17,613 nucleotides of DNA from an uncultured Eubacteriales bacterium (GTDB lineage Bacteria; Bacillota_A; Clostridia; Christensenellales; Aristaeellaceae). Under the pieces are notes generated by a model that worked only from the letters and a program-made list of their open reading frames with translations, had not been told where the DNA came from and did no database searches. The stretch is taken from positions 1 through 17,613 of the forward strand of contig CALVKX010000016.1 in the NCBI GenBank assembly GCA_944333375.1, written 5' to 3'. The position numbers and the translations under genes are program-made. Shown one piece after another: positions 1 through 7,521 of this stretch (position 1 is its first letter; the number at the start of each line of letters is the position of its first letter).

Positions 1-501
1 GCCCAGCGGTCCGGGCGTGGGCGGGACCAGGGAGTGGGTGATGACCAGGCCGGCGGCCAGCGGGCCGGCGATGGCCACGATGGAGCGGCGGGTCTTTTTG
101 GAGATGGCCTTGGCGATGGGGCTGACGATGACGAAGCCGGAATCGCAGAAGATCGGGATGGAGACGATGAAGCCCGTCAGGGCCATGGCCCAGTGTTCCC
201 GCTTCTTGCCGAAGAGTTTGATGAATGTCAGCGCCATGCGCTCGGCGGCGCCCGTGCGGTCGAAGATCTGGCCCATCATGACGCCAAAGCCGATGATGAT
301 GCCGATGCTTCCCAGCGTGCCACCGAAGCCGTTGATGATGGAGGTGGGGATGCTGGCCGGGGCCATGCCGCCCAGCAGGCCGATGACGACGGCCGCGATG
401 ATGAGTCCGAGGAACGCATGAACCTTTGTCTTGAGGATGAGCAGAATCAACAGGACAATTCCGATGAAAAGAGCGATCAGCATTTGGGTTCCGGCAACCA
501 T
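1..501 (-). CDS. GntP-family gluconate/sugar-acid permease, N-terminal part
   Basis: Inner-membrane proton symporter for gluconate-like acids, cut by the window edge. 167 codons are visible of a family length near 440. The start ATG (499-501 on the complement) has AAAGGAG 8 bases upstream. Residues 7-24 and 29-48 form hydrophobic helices. The conserved GntP stretches are present: GFGVMMGQIFDRTG (71-84), SIPIFCDSGFV (114-124) and HSLVPPTPGPLG (156-167). It is the last visible gene of the minus-strand operon after the PdxA2-type dehydrogenase and the DUF1537 kinase, with about 39 bases between it and the dehydrogenase stop. Known context: GntP transporters are recurrent partners of DUF1537 kinase/PdxA2 tetronate pathways. 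I therefore infer import of D-threonate or a similar four-carbon acid rather than gluconate. Family assignment is firm; the substrate is inference. Confidence 0.9.
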   Translation of the reverse strand, partial: MVAGTQMLIALFIGIVLLILLILKTKVHAFLGLIIAAVVIGLLGGMAPASIPTSIINGFGGTLGSIGIIIGFGVMMGQIFDRTGAAERMALTFIKLFGKKREHWAMALTGFIVSIPIFCDSGFVIVSPIAKAISKKTRRSIVAIAGPLAAGLVITHSLVPPTPGPLG

Positions 502-519
502 GTTCGCAACTCCTTTCAG

Positions 520-539
520 CGGCCCCTCCATGGGGGCCG
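520..539 (-). other. Intergenic hairpin between dehydrogenase and permease genes
   Basis: A perfect 7-bp stem (CGGCCCC/GGGGCCG) closes a 6-base loop in the short gap between the PdxA2 stop and the permease start. No T-tract follows on the minus strand, so it is not an intrinsic terminator. It may stabilise or process the polycistronic mRNA and adjust permease expression. The structure is seen; the role is inferred. Confidence 0.45.
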
Positions 540-540
540 T

Positions 541-1545
541 TTATTCACGCAGGAAGGCGGGCGCGTACTTCACGCCCAGACGGACGGCCTCCATCATGCT
601 CACGGGGCTGGCGATGCCCTTGCCCGCGATGTCAAACGCCGTGCCGTGGTCCACGGACGTGCGCAGGATCGGCATGCCGGCGGTGATGGAGATGGTGTGC
701 TCAAAGTCCAGCGTCTTGGTGGCGATGTGCCCCTGATCGTGATAGAGGCTCAGCACGCTGTTGTAGCGGCCGTTGAGCGCCTGATGGAATACGGAATCGG
801 CTCCGATGGGGCCCGCCACCTGGTAGCCCATCTTTTTCAGCTCCTCGACCGCGGGGAATACCGCCTTGACCTCCTCATCGCCAAACAGCCCATGCTCGCC
901 GCTGTGCGGGTTGAGCCCTGCGATGGCCATGGTGCCCTCCGTGATGCCCAGCTTGCGCAGCGCCCTGGTGCAGCGGATGACATAGTCGATGATGCGCTCC
1001 TTGGTGACCATGTCGCACGCCTTGCGCAGGGAGACATGCCGGCTGAGGAAGAACACGCGCAGGTTGCGGACCTCAAAGAGCGTCAGGGGGTCGTTGGAAT
1101 GGGTCAGGGCGCTGAAAATCTCGGTATGGCCGATGAAATTCACCCCTCCTTCTTTTAAAGATTCTTTGTTGATCGGCGTGGTTGACACGGCGTCAACCAG
1201 CCGTTCGTTCGCAAGCTCGATGCTGCGGGCGATGTACTCGTAGGCCGCTTTGCCGCACATGCCGCTGACCTTGCCGACCTCAAAGCGCGACATGTCGATG
1301 TTGTCGATGTCGATCAGCTCGATCGTCCCCGCCTCATACGTGCCCTCGGCGGGCGTGGAGATGGTATGGATCGTCAGACGCGGGGTATTGGGATAGGTCA
1401 TGGCGTGCTCCAGCACGCGGCGGCTGCCCACGATCACGCAGCGTGCGGTCTTCTGGGTGGTCTCGTCCGCCAGGGTCTTGATGACAATCTCCGGGCCGAT
1501 GCCAGCGGGATCTCCGATAGGAATGGCAATCAACGGTCTTTCCAT
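541..1545 (-). CDS. pdxA2: PdxA2-type 4-phospho-D-threonate/erythronate dehydrogenase
   Basis: NAD-dependent, metal-dependent dehydrogenase of the PdxA family, 334 aa, full length. Motifs: GDPAGIGPE (11-19), TTPINK (122-127), GHTE (139-142), AGLNPHSGE (209-217), HDQGH (269-273), [11 protein letters not shown] (298-308). The three metal-ligand histidines of PdxA correspond to His170, His214 and His269. The classical PdxA acts in vitamin B6 synthesis. Here the gene lies 22 bases after a DUF1537 kinase and before a GntP permease, the arrangement known for PdxA2. PdxA2 oxidises 4-phospho-D-threonate (or the erythronate isomer), which decarboxylates to dihydroxyacetone phosphate. The start ATG is preceded by GGGAGAATACAT. 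No B6 genes are nearby, which supports the catabolic role. Biosynthetic PdxA remains a less likely alternative. Confidence 0.87.
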   Translation of the reverse strand: MERPLIAIPIGDPAGIGPEIVIKTLADETTQKTARCVIVGSRRVLEHAMTYPNTPRLTIHTISTPAEGTYEAGTIELIDIDNIDMSRFEVGKVSGMCGKAAYEYIARSIELANERLVDAVSTTPINKESLKEGGVNFIGHTEIFSALTHSNDPLTLFEVRNLRVFFLSRHVSLRKACDMVTKERIIDYVIRCTRALRKLGITEGTMAIAGLNPHSGEHGLFGDEEVKAVFPAVEELKKMGYQVAGPIGADSVFHQALNGRYNSVLSLYHDQGHIATKTLDFEHTISITAGMPILRTSVDHGTAFDIAGKGIASPVSMMEAVRLGVKYAPAFLRE

Positions 1546-1567
1546 ATGTATTCTCCCTTCTCCCTGT

Positions 1568-2881
1568 TTAGTGCGCGGTTTCGTTCAGGCGGTCTCTCAG
1601 ATAGTTCACGCAGGTCACCATGGCCCGCTCGTCGCCCACCATGCCGCCCTTGCTGATGCAGTACAGCCCGCGAAGCGTTCCGCCGATGGCCTGCGCATAA
1701 CCCGCCAGCGGCACCACCTCGTCCAGCAGCCGCAGCGCCAGGGTGCCCGCGCGCTGATGGATGGCGGCGGTGATGTCCCCGCCGGTGGAGTAGAGGCCGC
1801 GGATCTGGCTGTCGGCGGCGAGCACGCGCAGGGCGACCTCGGCGAAGGCGTGGTTAATCAGCTCCGAAAGCTCCTCCGTGCTCAGCCCAAGGCGCGCCTC
1901 ATAGTCCTTGAGCGACAGCTTCATGGCCGGGTCGATGCCGTTGCCCACGACCGCCAGCACGGGGGACTCGTTGCGACGCGCGGTCAGCTCCTCCACCAGC
2001 CGGTCGATCTCCTCACGGCGGCTCTCCGGGCTCTCCAGGATGCGCCCGGCATCCAGCATCACCATCCTCACCGGCAGCTCGGACAGAAGCCTTCTCGTCT
2101 GCGCGGCCGCGACGCCGTTGACCGAGCCGATGGCGCAAAGCACCTTGGTCCCCTGCAGCGAGTACGCGGGGGTGAGCAGGCGCGCCGCCATCAGGGCCGT
2201 GAAGGGACCCGGGTCCACGGTAATTACGGGAATTGCGGCCATCACCAGCGCGTCCGCGACGGTTTCCATGTCTGCCGCCGTCACGCCGTCGGCCAGCAAA
2301 ATGCGCGCGCCGCCCTCGCGCAGCTCCCTGATCCTCTTGCTCAGCGCCTCCACGCCGTCTGCGATGTCATCCAGATGCACGGCCGCCACGGGGTATTTCG
2401 TCTGCTGCTGAAGCAGCGCGTGCGCGTCGGAGAGATGGACCGGGCATTTGGGGTCCTTGGCCGCCTCGGTCAGCCGCAGGGGCACGCCGCCGACCAGCAG
2501 GTGCCCGCCCACCAGCGCCCGGCCCGAGGAGGGAAACACCGGCACGCAGACGGCCATGTATTCCTCTCCCAGCACGTCCAGAAACGCCTCCGTCTCGCTG
2601 CCCAGGTTGCCGCGCAGCGTGCTGTCGATGCGCTTGGCATAGAGCCGCACCTCATTGGCGCGCAGCGCCTCCAGGCACTCCCGCACCCGCGTGTACGCCT
2701 CCTGGCGCGGGATGGCGCGGCTGTTGGTCGGCACCACCAGGCAGTCGCACTCCTTGAGCGTGGCGGTTTCCACCATGGCGTTGCGAAGCAGGGTCATGGT
2801 GTTGAATCCGCTTTTTTTCAGCAGAACGCCGGTCGCGTTCGCGCCGGTCAGATCGTCGGCGATGACGATGCAGTTGGGCAT
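1568..2881 (-). CDS. dtnK: Four-carbon acid sugar kinase (DUF1537), D-threonate kinase type
   Basis: Cytoplasmic ATP-dependent kinase of the two-domain DUF1537 family, 437 aa, usual length. The N-terminal substrate domain carries [11 protein letters not shown] (9-19), [12 protein letters not shown] (83-94) and FPSSGR (116-121). The C-terminal nucleotide domain carries GSVNG (252-256), YSTGGDIT (364-371) and the late KGGMVGD (411-417). Known members phosphorylate D-threonate, L-threonate or D-erythronate at C4. Pairing with PdxA2 and the lack of the LtnD/OtnC/OtnI genes of the L-threonate and erythronate routes favour D-threonate. The start has a strong AAGGAGGCGGCGTT leader. The gene sits 23 bases after the DeoR regulator stop and 22 before PdxA2, so the three are surely cotranscribed. 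The kinase family is firm; exact stereochemistry is inferred. Confidence 0.88.
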   Translation of the reverse strand: MPNCIVIADDLTGANATGVLLKKSGFNTMTLLRNAMVETATLKECDCLVVPTNSRAIPRQEAYTRVRECLEALRANEVRLYAKRIDSTLRGNLGSETEAFLDVLGEEYMAVCVPVFPSSGRALVGGHLLVGGVPLRLTEAAKDPKCPVHLSDAHALLQQQTKYPVAAVHLDDIADGVEALSKRIRELREGGARILLADGVTAADMETVADALVMAAIPVITVDPGPFTALMAARLLTPAYSLQGTKVLCAIGSVNGVAAAQTRRLLSELPVRMVMLDAGRILESPESRREEIDRLVEELTARRNESPVLAVVGNGIDPAMKLSLKDYEARLGLSTEELSELINHAFAEVALRVLAADSQIRGLYSTGGDITAAIHQRAGTLALRLLDEVVPLAGYAQAIGGTLRGLYCISKGGMVGDERAMVTCVNYLRDRLNETAH

Positions 2882-2904
2882 AACGCCGCCTCCTTTTCAC
2901 ATGC

Positions 2905-3660
2905 TCACGGGGTCATCAGCCGCGTCCGCTTGCCCAGCAGACGCTTTTCGCTCTCGCTCAAAACGGCGTCGGTAATCACGCCGTCGTAAACGCTCAGGGA
3001 GTCAATGGCATAAAGCGCGGAGCTGTGAAACTTGGACGCATCCGCAATCAGATAGCAGCTTTGCGCGACGGAGCGGACCGCCTGTTTCAAAAACGCCTTT
3101 TCCTGCGTCGGGGTGAGGTTATACAGCCTTGCGTCGATGGACGCCGAGCCCAGAAAAGCGATCGCGGGGCGAAGCTGGCCAAGCTGCTCCAGCGCCACGT
3201 CCCCCAGCATGCTCCCCGTGCCCTTTTGCACCTGTCCGCCCAGCACCACGATCTCGGCGGGCGAGGCCAGCAGCCTGAGGGCGATCTTGAGATCGTTGGT
3301 AATCACCGTCAGCCCCTCCATCTGCGCAATCGCCTCCGCCAGGCAGTACGTGGTGGTGCCCGCGTCAAGGTATACGGTCATTCCGGGCTTGACAAGCGAG
3401 GCCGCGATGTCCGCCAGCCTGCGCTTGGCCTCCATATCCTTGGCCATCTTCTGTTCGTAGGCCGCCTCTCCGACCGTCCTTTGCACCAGCACTGCCCCGC
3501 CGTGGCAGCGCTGGAGCTTGCCCCCGCGCTGGAAATAATCCAGATCGCGCCGGACCGTCATCTCGCTGACCTTGAGAAAATGCGCCAGCTCCTCCGTCGT
3601 CGCCGTTTCCTTGGCCTCCATCAGGGCCATCAGCCGCCTCCTGCGTTCTATGGGAAGCAT
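2905..3660 (-). CDS. DeoR-family transcriptional regulator of the tetronate operon
   Basis: 251-aa DeoR/GlpR-type repressor. The N-terminal winged helix-turn-helix spans about residues 21-43 (TTEELAHFLKVSEMTVRRDL), followed by the usual RCHGGA wing at 51-56. The C-terminal DeoRC sensor domain has DAGTTT (99-104), VITND (119-123), LGG (140-142) and IADASKF (205-211), which in this family bind phosphorylated sugars. It is the first gene of the minus-strand operon, so it probably regulates itself, the kinase, PdxA2 and GntP, with a phosphorylated tetronate or DHAP as a plausible effector. The start ATG at 3658-3660 has GGGAG eight bases away, and a consensus promoter lies about 75 bases upstream. 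Family call is firm; effector and targets are inferred from position. Confidence 0.9.
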   Translation of the reverse strand: MLPIERRRRLMALMEAKETATTEELAHFLKVSEMTVRRDLDYFQRGGKLQRCHGGAVLVQRTVGEAAYEQKMAKDMEAKRRLADIAASLVKPGMTVYLDAGTTTYCLAEAIAQMEGLTVITNDLKIALRLLASPAEIVVLGGQVQKGTGSMLGDVALEQLGQLRPAIAFLGSASIDARLYNLTPTQEKAFLKQAVRSVAQSCYLIADASKFHSSALYAIDSLSVYDGVITDAVLSESEKRLLGKRTRLMTP

Positions 3661-3733
3661 ATGTCATCTCCCTTCCCCGATATTGAAGGGTAGGCTGTTT
3701 TTTGAAAAAGTTCGTTTCTGTTTGATGCTGTTA

Positions 3734-3762
3734 ATTATAGTTGTTACAATTCTTACTGTCAA
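3734..3762 (-). promoter_or_regulatory. Consensus sigma-A promoter for the DeoR-kinase-PdxA2-GntP operon
   Basis: On the minus strand, TTGACA (3757-3762) and TATAAT (3734-3739) are both perfect and separated by exactly 17 bases in AT-rich DNA. Transcription would start near 3727, leaving a leader of about 66 bases before the regulator ATG. A second TTGACA lies 14 bases further upstream. The two copies (TTGACATGAAAGAC then TTGACAGTAAGA) form an imperfect direct repeat that could be a DeoR operator overlapping the -35 box. The promoter is seen in sequence; the operator is inference. Confidence 0.88.
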
Positions 3763-3835
3763 GTCTTTCATGTCAAATAAGGAGAAAAAAGCACAGATTA
3801 TGCAATCCCCGCGCAGCCCGTCATTCCTTCTCCAT

Positions 3836-3867
3836 TAAAAAAGGCCGCGCCGTGAATCGGCGCGGCC
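3836..3867 (-). terminator. Rho-independent terminator of the GldA-like gene
   Basis: A perfect 10-bp GC stem (GGCCGCGCCG at 3843-3852, CGGCGCGGCC at 3858-3867) with a 5-base loop is followed on the minus strand by six T residues (3837-3842). It lies 22 bases after the minus-strand dehydrogenase stop at 3890 and isolates that gene from the DeoR operon downstream. Confidence 0.93.
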
Positions 3868-3889
3868 CAGTCCAAAAATCGGGAGTTCC

Positions 3890-4957
3890 TCAGCAGATGG
3901 TGGCAATCGCCTCACGAAGCCGTGGAAGGTCCCCGGGCGTGAGGGCTGTGGCCTGCAGAAGATAGGCTTCCAACTTTTCCATGTTGACAGGCGTATGCAC
4001 AAAGCCGATTTCTCTGAGCGTCAGAGGCATGTCCATGGCCCGCATCGCCGCAATGACCCTCTCCCGCTCCGCCTCCGGCGCGCCGTTAAAGACCATCTGC
4101 ATGATTACACCCACCGCGACGATTTCGCCGTGAAGAACGTCTCCGGCCTCCAGCGTAAAGGCGTCGCGCATGAACGAGTAAAGGCCGTGAGCGAGGGCCA
4201 GCTGGTCCACACCATAGGAAAAGCCGCTGACGATGGAGGTGTGCAGCAGATTGGTCAGCACCACGTCGCGGAAACGAGGCGATTGCGCGCCTTTTTCATA
4301 TACCTCGCCACCCTCCTCCAGCAGGAAGGTGTAGATGGCCTGTGAATTGACCACGCAGATGTACTTCTCCAGCTCGCAGTCGAGGTGGCTGTTGATGATG
4401 CGATTGTGAATGACCTCGGGGTACTTGGCGATGGAATCAAAGATGCCCGCCGCAAGCGTGCGTTTGGGCGCGGTGGCGATCAGGCCGGTGTCTGCAATCA
4501 CCACATCCACCTCCTTGAGCATCGCCACGGAGCCGTCGGGCCTGCCCTGCGCGGTATACATGATGCATACGGTGGAGGAGGCGGCGCAGGTCGCCACGGA
4601 GGTGGGGACATTGATGAGGTCCATTTTTGCAAAGGTCGCGGCGCACTTGGCCAGATCGAGGCATTTCCCGCCACCGATTCCCACAATTACGGTGCAGCCC
4701 TCCTGGAGGGCCTGCCGGCCCAGTTCCTCTGCGCTTGCGCGGGAACAGGCGCCCCCGTGAATATGAACGGAGGGAAGGCTGCCCTCCTGGGCCAGTCCAT
4801 CTCCGCAGGCATCCAAAACCAGCCGGGTGCTGCGCTCTCCGCCGATAAAAAACGGCTTGCCGCCCAGCCGCCTGATTTCCCGGGGCAGCATGGCGATGCA
4901 TCCGCTGCCGTAAAAAAACTTGCCCACGCCTACCCGAAGATTGGTGATGCTTTCCAT
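3890..4957 (-). CDS. GldA-like iron-containing alcohol dehydrogenase
   Basis: 355-aa NAD(P)-dependent, metal-dependent dehydrogenase of the glycerol dehydrogenase-like iron-ADH superfamily, normal length. The nucleotide-binding GGGKCLDLAK is at 95-104 and VPTSVATCAASS at 117-128. Likely metal ligands are Asp174 (AGIFDS), His257 (LAHGLYS) and His276 (LHGEI), matching the Asp/His/His triad of GldA. The start ATG (4955-4957) has AGGAGG upstream. It stands alone, with its own promoter (5020-5048) and terminator (3836-3867), divergent from the nine-gene sugar-acid operon. It may reduce an aldehyde from aldolase cleavage there, or oxidise a polyol or hydroxy acid. HcxA-like hydroxycarboxylate dehydrogenase is an alternative within the same fold. 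The fold is firm; the substrate is unknown. Confidence 0.82.
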   Translation of the reverse strand: MESITNLRVGVGKFFYGSGCIAMLPREIRRLGGKPFFIGGERSTRLVLDACGDGLAQEGSLPSVHIHGGACSRASAEELGRQALQEGCTVIVGIGGGKCLDLAKCAATFAKMDLINVPTSVATCAASSTVCIMYTAQGRPDGSVAMLKEVDVVIADTGLIATAPKRTLAAGIFDSIAKYPEVIHNRIINSHLDCELEKYICVVNSQAIYTFLLEEGGEVYEKGAQSPRFRDVVLTNLLHTSIVSGFSYGVDQLALAHGLYSFMRDAFTLEAGDVLHGEIVAVGVIMQMVFNGAPEAERERVIAAMRAMDMPLTLREIGFVHTPVNMEKLEAYLLQATALTPGDLPRLREAIATIC

Positions 4958-5019
4958 TTGCTAAGCCTCCTGCAGGAAAGAAAGTTGGTTTGAAGGGACA
5001 GAGTCTCCTTTATACAGGA

Positions 5020-5048
5020 AGTATATATCAAAAAAATTATTTTTGCAA
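5020..5048 (-). promoter_or_regulatory. Promoter for the GldA-like gene
   Basis: On the minus strand TTGCAA (5043-5048) and TATACT (5020-5025) are spaced 17 bases apart in very AT-rich DNA. The start point would be near 5013, about 55 bases before the ATG. Each hexamer matches consensus at four or five positions. Confidence 0.65.
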
Positions 5049-5060
5049 TATATTTTGCAA
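5041..5060. promoter_or_regulatory. TTTTGCAA direct repeat, possible operator
   Basis: TTTTGCAA occurs at 5041-5048 and again at 5053-5060, 12 bases apart. Each copy contains the palindrome TTGCAA. The repeats cover the -35 box of the minus-strand promoter and sit 22 bases upstream of the plus-strand -35 box, so one bound protein could control both divergent units. The repeat is seen; its binding protein (the RpiR protein at 13518-14423 is a candidate) is inference. Confidence 0.4.
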
Positions 5061-5081
5061 GAAAAAATTTTTTATTTTCTA

Positions 5082-5110
5082 TTGACAACCCCCTGCCGCG
5101 ATGTTATGAT
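5082..5110 (+). promoter_or_regulatory. Promoter of the aldolase/ABC/Etf operon
   Basis: Perfect TTGACA (5082-5087), a 17-base spacer and TATGAT (5105-5110), one base off the -10 consensus. The start point would be near 5117, with a leader of about 53 bases that contains a perfect palindrome (5132-5141) and AAGGAGG (5153-5159). It is the only strong plus-strand promoter I see before the terminator at 14464-14500. Confidence 0.85.
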
Positions 5111-5131
5111 TTTTTCACAAACCAGCCGTGT

Positions 5132-5141
5132 TGTCATGACA
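5132..5141. promoter_or_regulatory. TGTCATGACA palindrome in the operon leader, candidate operator
   Basis: A perfect 10-base palindrome just downstream of the likely transcription start. This is a typical place for a repressor to block elongation or initiation. The RpiR-family regulator at the end of the operon is the natural candidate ligand protein. Position and symmetry are seen; function is inferred. Confidence 0.4.
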
Positions 5142-5169
5142 GCAGCCAAAATAAGGAGGATTTTTTGTT

Positions 5170-6114
5170 ATGGTCAGGATGAGTCCGCAAGAGCTTCGCA
5201 AGCAACTCCATGGTGTATGCATCATCAGCATCACGCCCTTTAAAGAGGACGGCAGCTTCGATGCGGCAGGCTATGAAAAGAACCTGAAATACATTCTGAA
5301 TTCTGGTCTGAACAAGACCAACGCGACAATCGTGGTGGGCGGAAGCACGGGCGAGTGCGGGGCGATGAACGTCGCCGACCGCAAGGAAGTGCTGGAATGT
5401 GCCCTGTCGGTATGCGGGGACGAGCTTCCCGTGATCGCCGGCTGCAACAGCACCAATGTGCGCGAGTCCATCGAGCTGGCGCATCACGCGCAGGACAGCG
5501 GCGCGGCGGGCGTGATGGCGCTGTCGCCCTACTATTATCCGGCCAAGGACGAGAACTGCATCTATGCGTTTTACAAGGAGCTTTCGGATAACACCGATCT
5601 GGGCATCCTTCTCTACAACAACTTTGAAGTCATGAACATCGACGTGCCCCTGACCGTGTTGCGCCGGCTGAAGGAGCTGCCCAACGTCGTGGGCATCAAG
5701 GACTGCACGCCGGCCTTTTTCAAAATGACCCGCTGCGTGCAGGAGATCGGCGACAAGGTCAGCGTAATCAACGGCCACGGCGAATTCCTCGAGCCCTATG
5801 CCGCTTTGGCCGGGACGGCCGGATTCATCTCCAGCATGTCCAACTTCGTGCCCGAGCGCGCCAAGGCCATCTGGGAGGCCCGCAGCAGCGGCGACTACCT
5901 CAAGGCCAAGGAGATCCGGGACACTTTGGTTCCCTACATGGACCTGGCGGCGAAGTATTCGGGAATGGGCGGCGAATACAAGGTCATTTCGCTGCTCAAG
6001 TACATCACCGACGAGGTGGGCTCCTGCGGCGGCTGGCCGCGCATCCCCTGCCTGCCCTTGACGGACGAGGAAAAGAAGGAAGTGCGCGAGGTTCTCAAAC
6101 GCATCGGAAAATGA
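5170..6114 (+). CDS. DapA/NAL-family class I aldolase
   Basis: 314-aa cytoplasmic TIM-barrel lyase of the dihydrodipicolinate synthase/N-acetylneuraminate lyase superfamily, which forms a Schiff base with 2-keto acids. GGSTGE (57-62) is the carboxylate-binding GxTGE loop, Tyr149 (LLYNN) the catalytic tyrosine, and Lys177 (GIKDCT) the Schiff-base lysine. All three hallmarks are intact. The ATG at 5170 is chosen because AAGGAGG ends 10 bases upstream; an in-frame ATG at 5179 is too far. It is the first gene of an operon with an ABC importer, a second aldolase and a GlcD-Etf complex, so a catabolic 2-keto-3-deoxy sugar-acid aldolase is more likely than lysine synthesis. Sialate lyase and KDG aldolase are both possible. 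Family firm, substrate open. Confidence 0.85.
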   Translation: MVRMSPQELRKQLHGVCIISITPFKEDGSFDAAGYEKNLKYILNSGLNKTNATIVVGGSTGECGAMNVADRKEVLECALSVCGDELPVIAGCNSTNVRESIELAHHAQDSGAAGVMALSPYYYPAKDENCIYAFYKELSDNTDLGILLYNNFEVMNIDVPLTVLRRLKELPNVVGIKDCTPAFFKMTRCVQEIGDKVSVINGHGEFLEPYAALAGTAGFISSMSNFVPERAKAIWEARSSGDYLKAKEIRDTLVPYMDLAAKYSGMGGEYKVISLLKYITDEVGSCGGWPRIPCLPLTDEEKKEVREVLKRIGK

Positions 6115-6127
6115 CGGGAGGCTCAAG

Positions 6128-6146
6128 CACCTTTGCTAGCAAGGTG
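6128..6146. promoter_or_regulatory. Imperfect palindrome between aldolase and solute-binding genes
   Basis: CACCTT at 6128-6133 and AAGGTG at 6141-6146 flank the palindrome GCTAGC (6135-6140), with one extra T at 6134. The nearly complete 18-base symmetry ends 34 bases before the solute-binding protein start. No T-tract follows. It could be an operator or an mRNA hairpin protecting the downstream transcript. Function is inference. Confidence 0.4.
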
Positions 6147-6180
6147 TGAAAAATAGTAACGAAAGAAAGAGGTAGATCGC

Positions 6181-7431
6181 ATGAAAAGGATTCTCGCTGC
6201 TCTTGTGACCCTGTGTATGCTTTTGACGGTGAGTGTTTCCCTGGCATCTGCAGAGGAAACGGTGACCCTCAGCTTTGTGCGTACGGGCACACCCGAGGTG
6301 CTTCACGAGATTTTTGATGACATCATCGCCAACTTTGAAGCGGAATACCCCAACATCAAGATCGACATGCAGGACCTGGGCTGGTCGGATGCCGAAAAGA
6401 CGTTGCAGACGATGGCCTCTTCCAAAACGCTGCCGGATGTGATGTACCATCTGCCCGGCACCATCTTCGACCTGGCGGACAAGGGCCTGGTTCTGGACCT
6501 GACCCCCTATGTCGACGATGAGCTCAGGGCGGACATGTACCCCTCGATGATGGAGGCCGGCGTATACAACGGCAAGCAGTACATGATTACCTGCGGCGGC
6601 TCCAGCCTCATCATGTGGTATAACGCGGACCTGTTCCTGGAGGCCGGGCTTGATCCCGACAACCCGCCCAAGACCTGGGATGAATTCCTGGCGGCCTGCG
6701 AAGCGCTTTCCGCCATCGAGGGAATCGCCCCCATCGGCCTGTATGCCAACCCCTCCGGCGGCGAAACCTCCTTTGTCTTTGAGTCGCTCTTCACCAGCGA
6801 GTACGGCGGCAGCGCGTGGGACGCGCAGGCCGGTCAGTACGTCTACGACACCGAGGAAGGAAAGCAGGCGGCCATCAATACGCTACAGTTCATCCAGGAC
6901 CTGACCCAGTACGCACAGGACAACTACATCGAGTACAGCCGCTTTGATGTGCGCACCCTGCTGCGCGATGGAAAGGTCGCCGTCACCTTCGACCTGATTA
7001 ACATGGCCAACCAGGCGCCTGACCAGCTGGCCGACGGAACCCTGCGGGCCGCCTGTGTGCCCTGCGGCGCCAGCGGCGTCAACTCCACCGCCGTCAACGT
7101 CGGCGGATGGTTCATCCCCACCAACAGCGAGCATCCCGATGAGGCCTGGACCTTCCTGCGCTACCTCATGCGCACCGAAAACCAGCTCGCCCATGCCGCC
7201 TATGGCTCGGTGCCGATGCTGGTGTCCGAGGCGGCCACCTACACCGACGGCTATATGCTCAACGTCATCGAGACGATGGAGAACAGCTATTCCGAAGGCA
7301 TCTGCGTAAAGACCAATGCGCTGTGGACCGTCACCGGCGAGCAACTCCAGCTCCTGATGATGGGCGAGCAGACCGCCGAGGAGACGCAGGCGTATATTGC
7401 TGAAGAGCACGCTGAAATCTACGAGGACTAA
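6181..7431 (+). CDS. ABC transporter extracellular solute-binding protein (family 1, CUT1 type)
   Basis: 416-aa secreted substrate receptor of a carbohydrate ABC importer. Residues 1-24 form a signal peptide: MKR, a hydrophobic core, then cleavage after ASA. The mature part starts like other family 1 proteins (VTLSFVRTG, then EYPNIKIDMQD at 55-65), followed by MYHLPG, MWYNADLF and PKTWDEFL in the first lobe and GGWFIPTNSEHPDEAW in the second. No lipobox cysteine is visible. The only early Cys, residue 12, lies inside the hydrophobic core, so membrane attachment as a lipoprotein is not evident, unusual for a Gram-positive receptor. Two permease genes follow after 90 bases that contain a terminator-like hairpin. 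The likely ligand is a sugar acid or oligosaccharide, judged only from the neighbours. The ribosome site is weak (AAGAGG). Confidence 0.88.
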   Translation: MKRILAALVTLCMLLTVSVSLASAEETVTLSFVRTGTPEVLHEIFDDIIANFEAEYPNIKIDMQDLGWSDAEKTLQTMASSKTLPDVMYHLPGTIFDLADKGLVLDLTPYVDDELRADMYPSMMEAGVYNGKQYMITCGGSSLIMWYNADLFLEAGLDPDNPPKTWDEFLAACEALSAIEGIAPIGLYANPSGGETSFVFESLFTSEYGGSAWDAQAGQYVYDTEEGKQAAINTLQFIQDLTQYAQDNYIEYSRFDVRTLLRDGKVAVTFDLINMANQAPDQLADGTLRAACVPCGASGVNSTAVNVGGWFIPTNSEHPDEAWTFLRYLMRTENQLAHAAYGSVPMLVSEAATYTDGYMLNVIETMENSYSEGICVKTNALWTVTGEQLQLLMMGEQTAEETQAYIAEEHAEIYED

Positions 7432-7452
7432 GGTTAAGGCGGCATCCAAAGG

Positions 7453-7489
7453 GGACGGCCACAGGCCCAACGGCTTGGGCCGTCCTTTT
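7453..7489 (+). terminator. Attenuating intra-operon terminator after the solute-binding gene
   Basis: GGACGGCC (7453-7460) pairs with GGCCGTCC (7478-7485) and is followed by TTTT (7486-7489); an inner CCCAA/TTGGG helix can add to the stem. It lies between the receptor gene and the permeases. Known in many ABC operons: partial termination here makes receptor mRNA exceed permease mRNA. Readthrough is expected because no new promoter is seen before 7522. Confidence 0.7.
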
Positions 7490-7521
7490 CTCAACAGCAG
7501 CGTAACGCGGAGGATCATGCC

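Noticed and set aside
1400..2989. A 529-codon plus-strand frame
   Set aside because: It is antisense to the DUF1537 kinase, whose motifs are intact. The product is Gln/Arg/His-rich and has no ribosome site.
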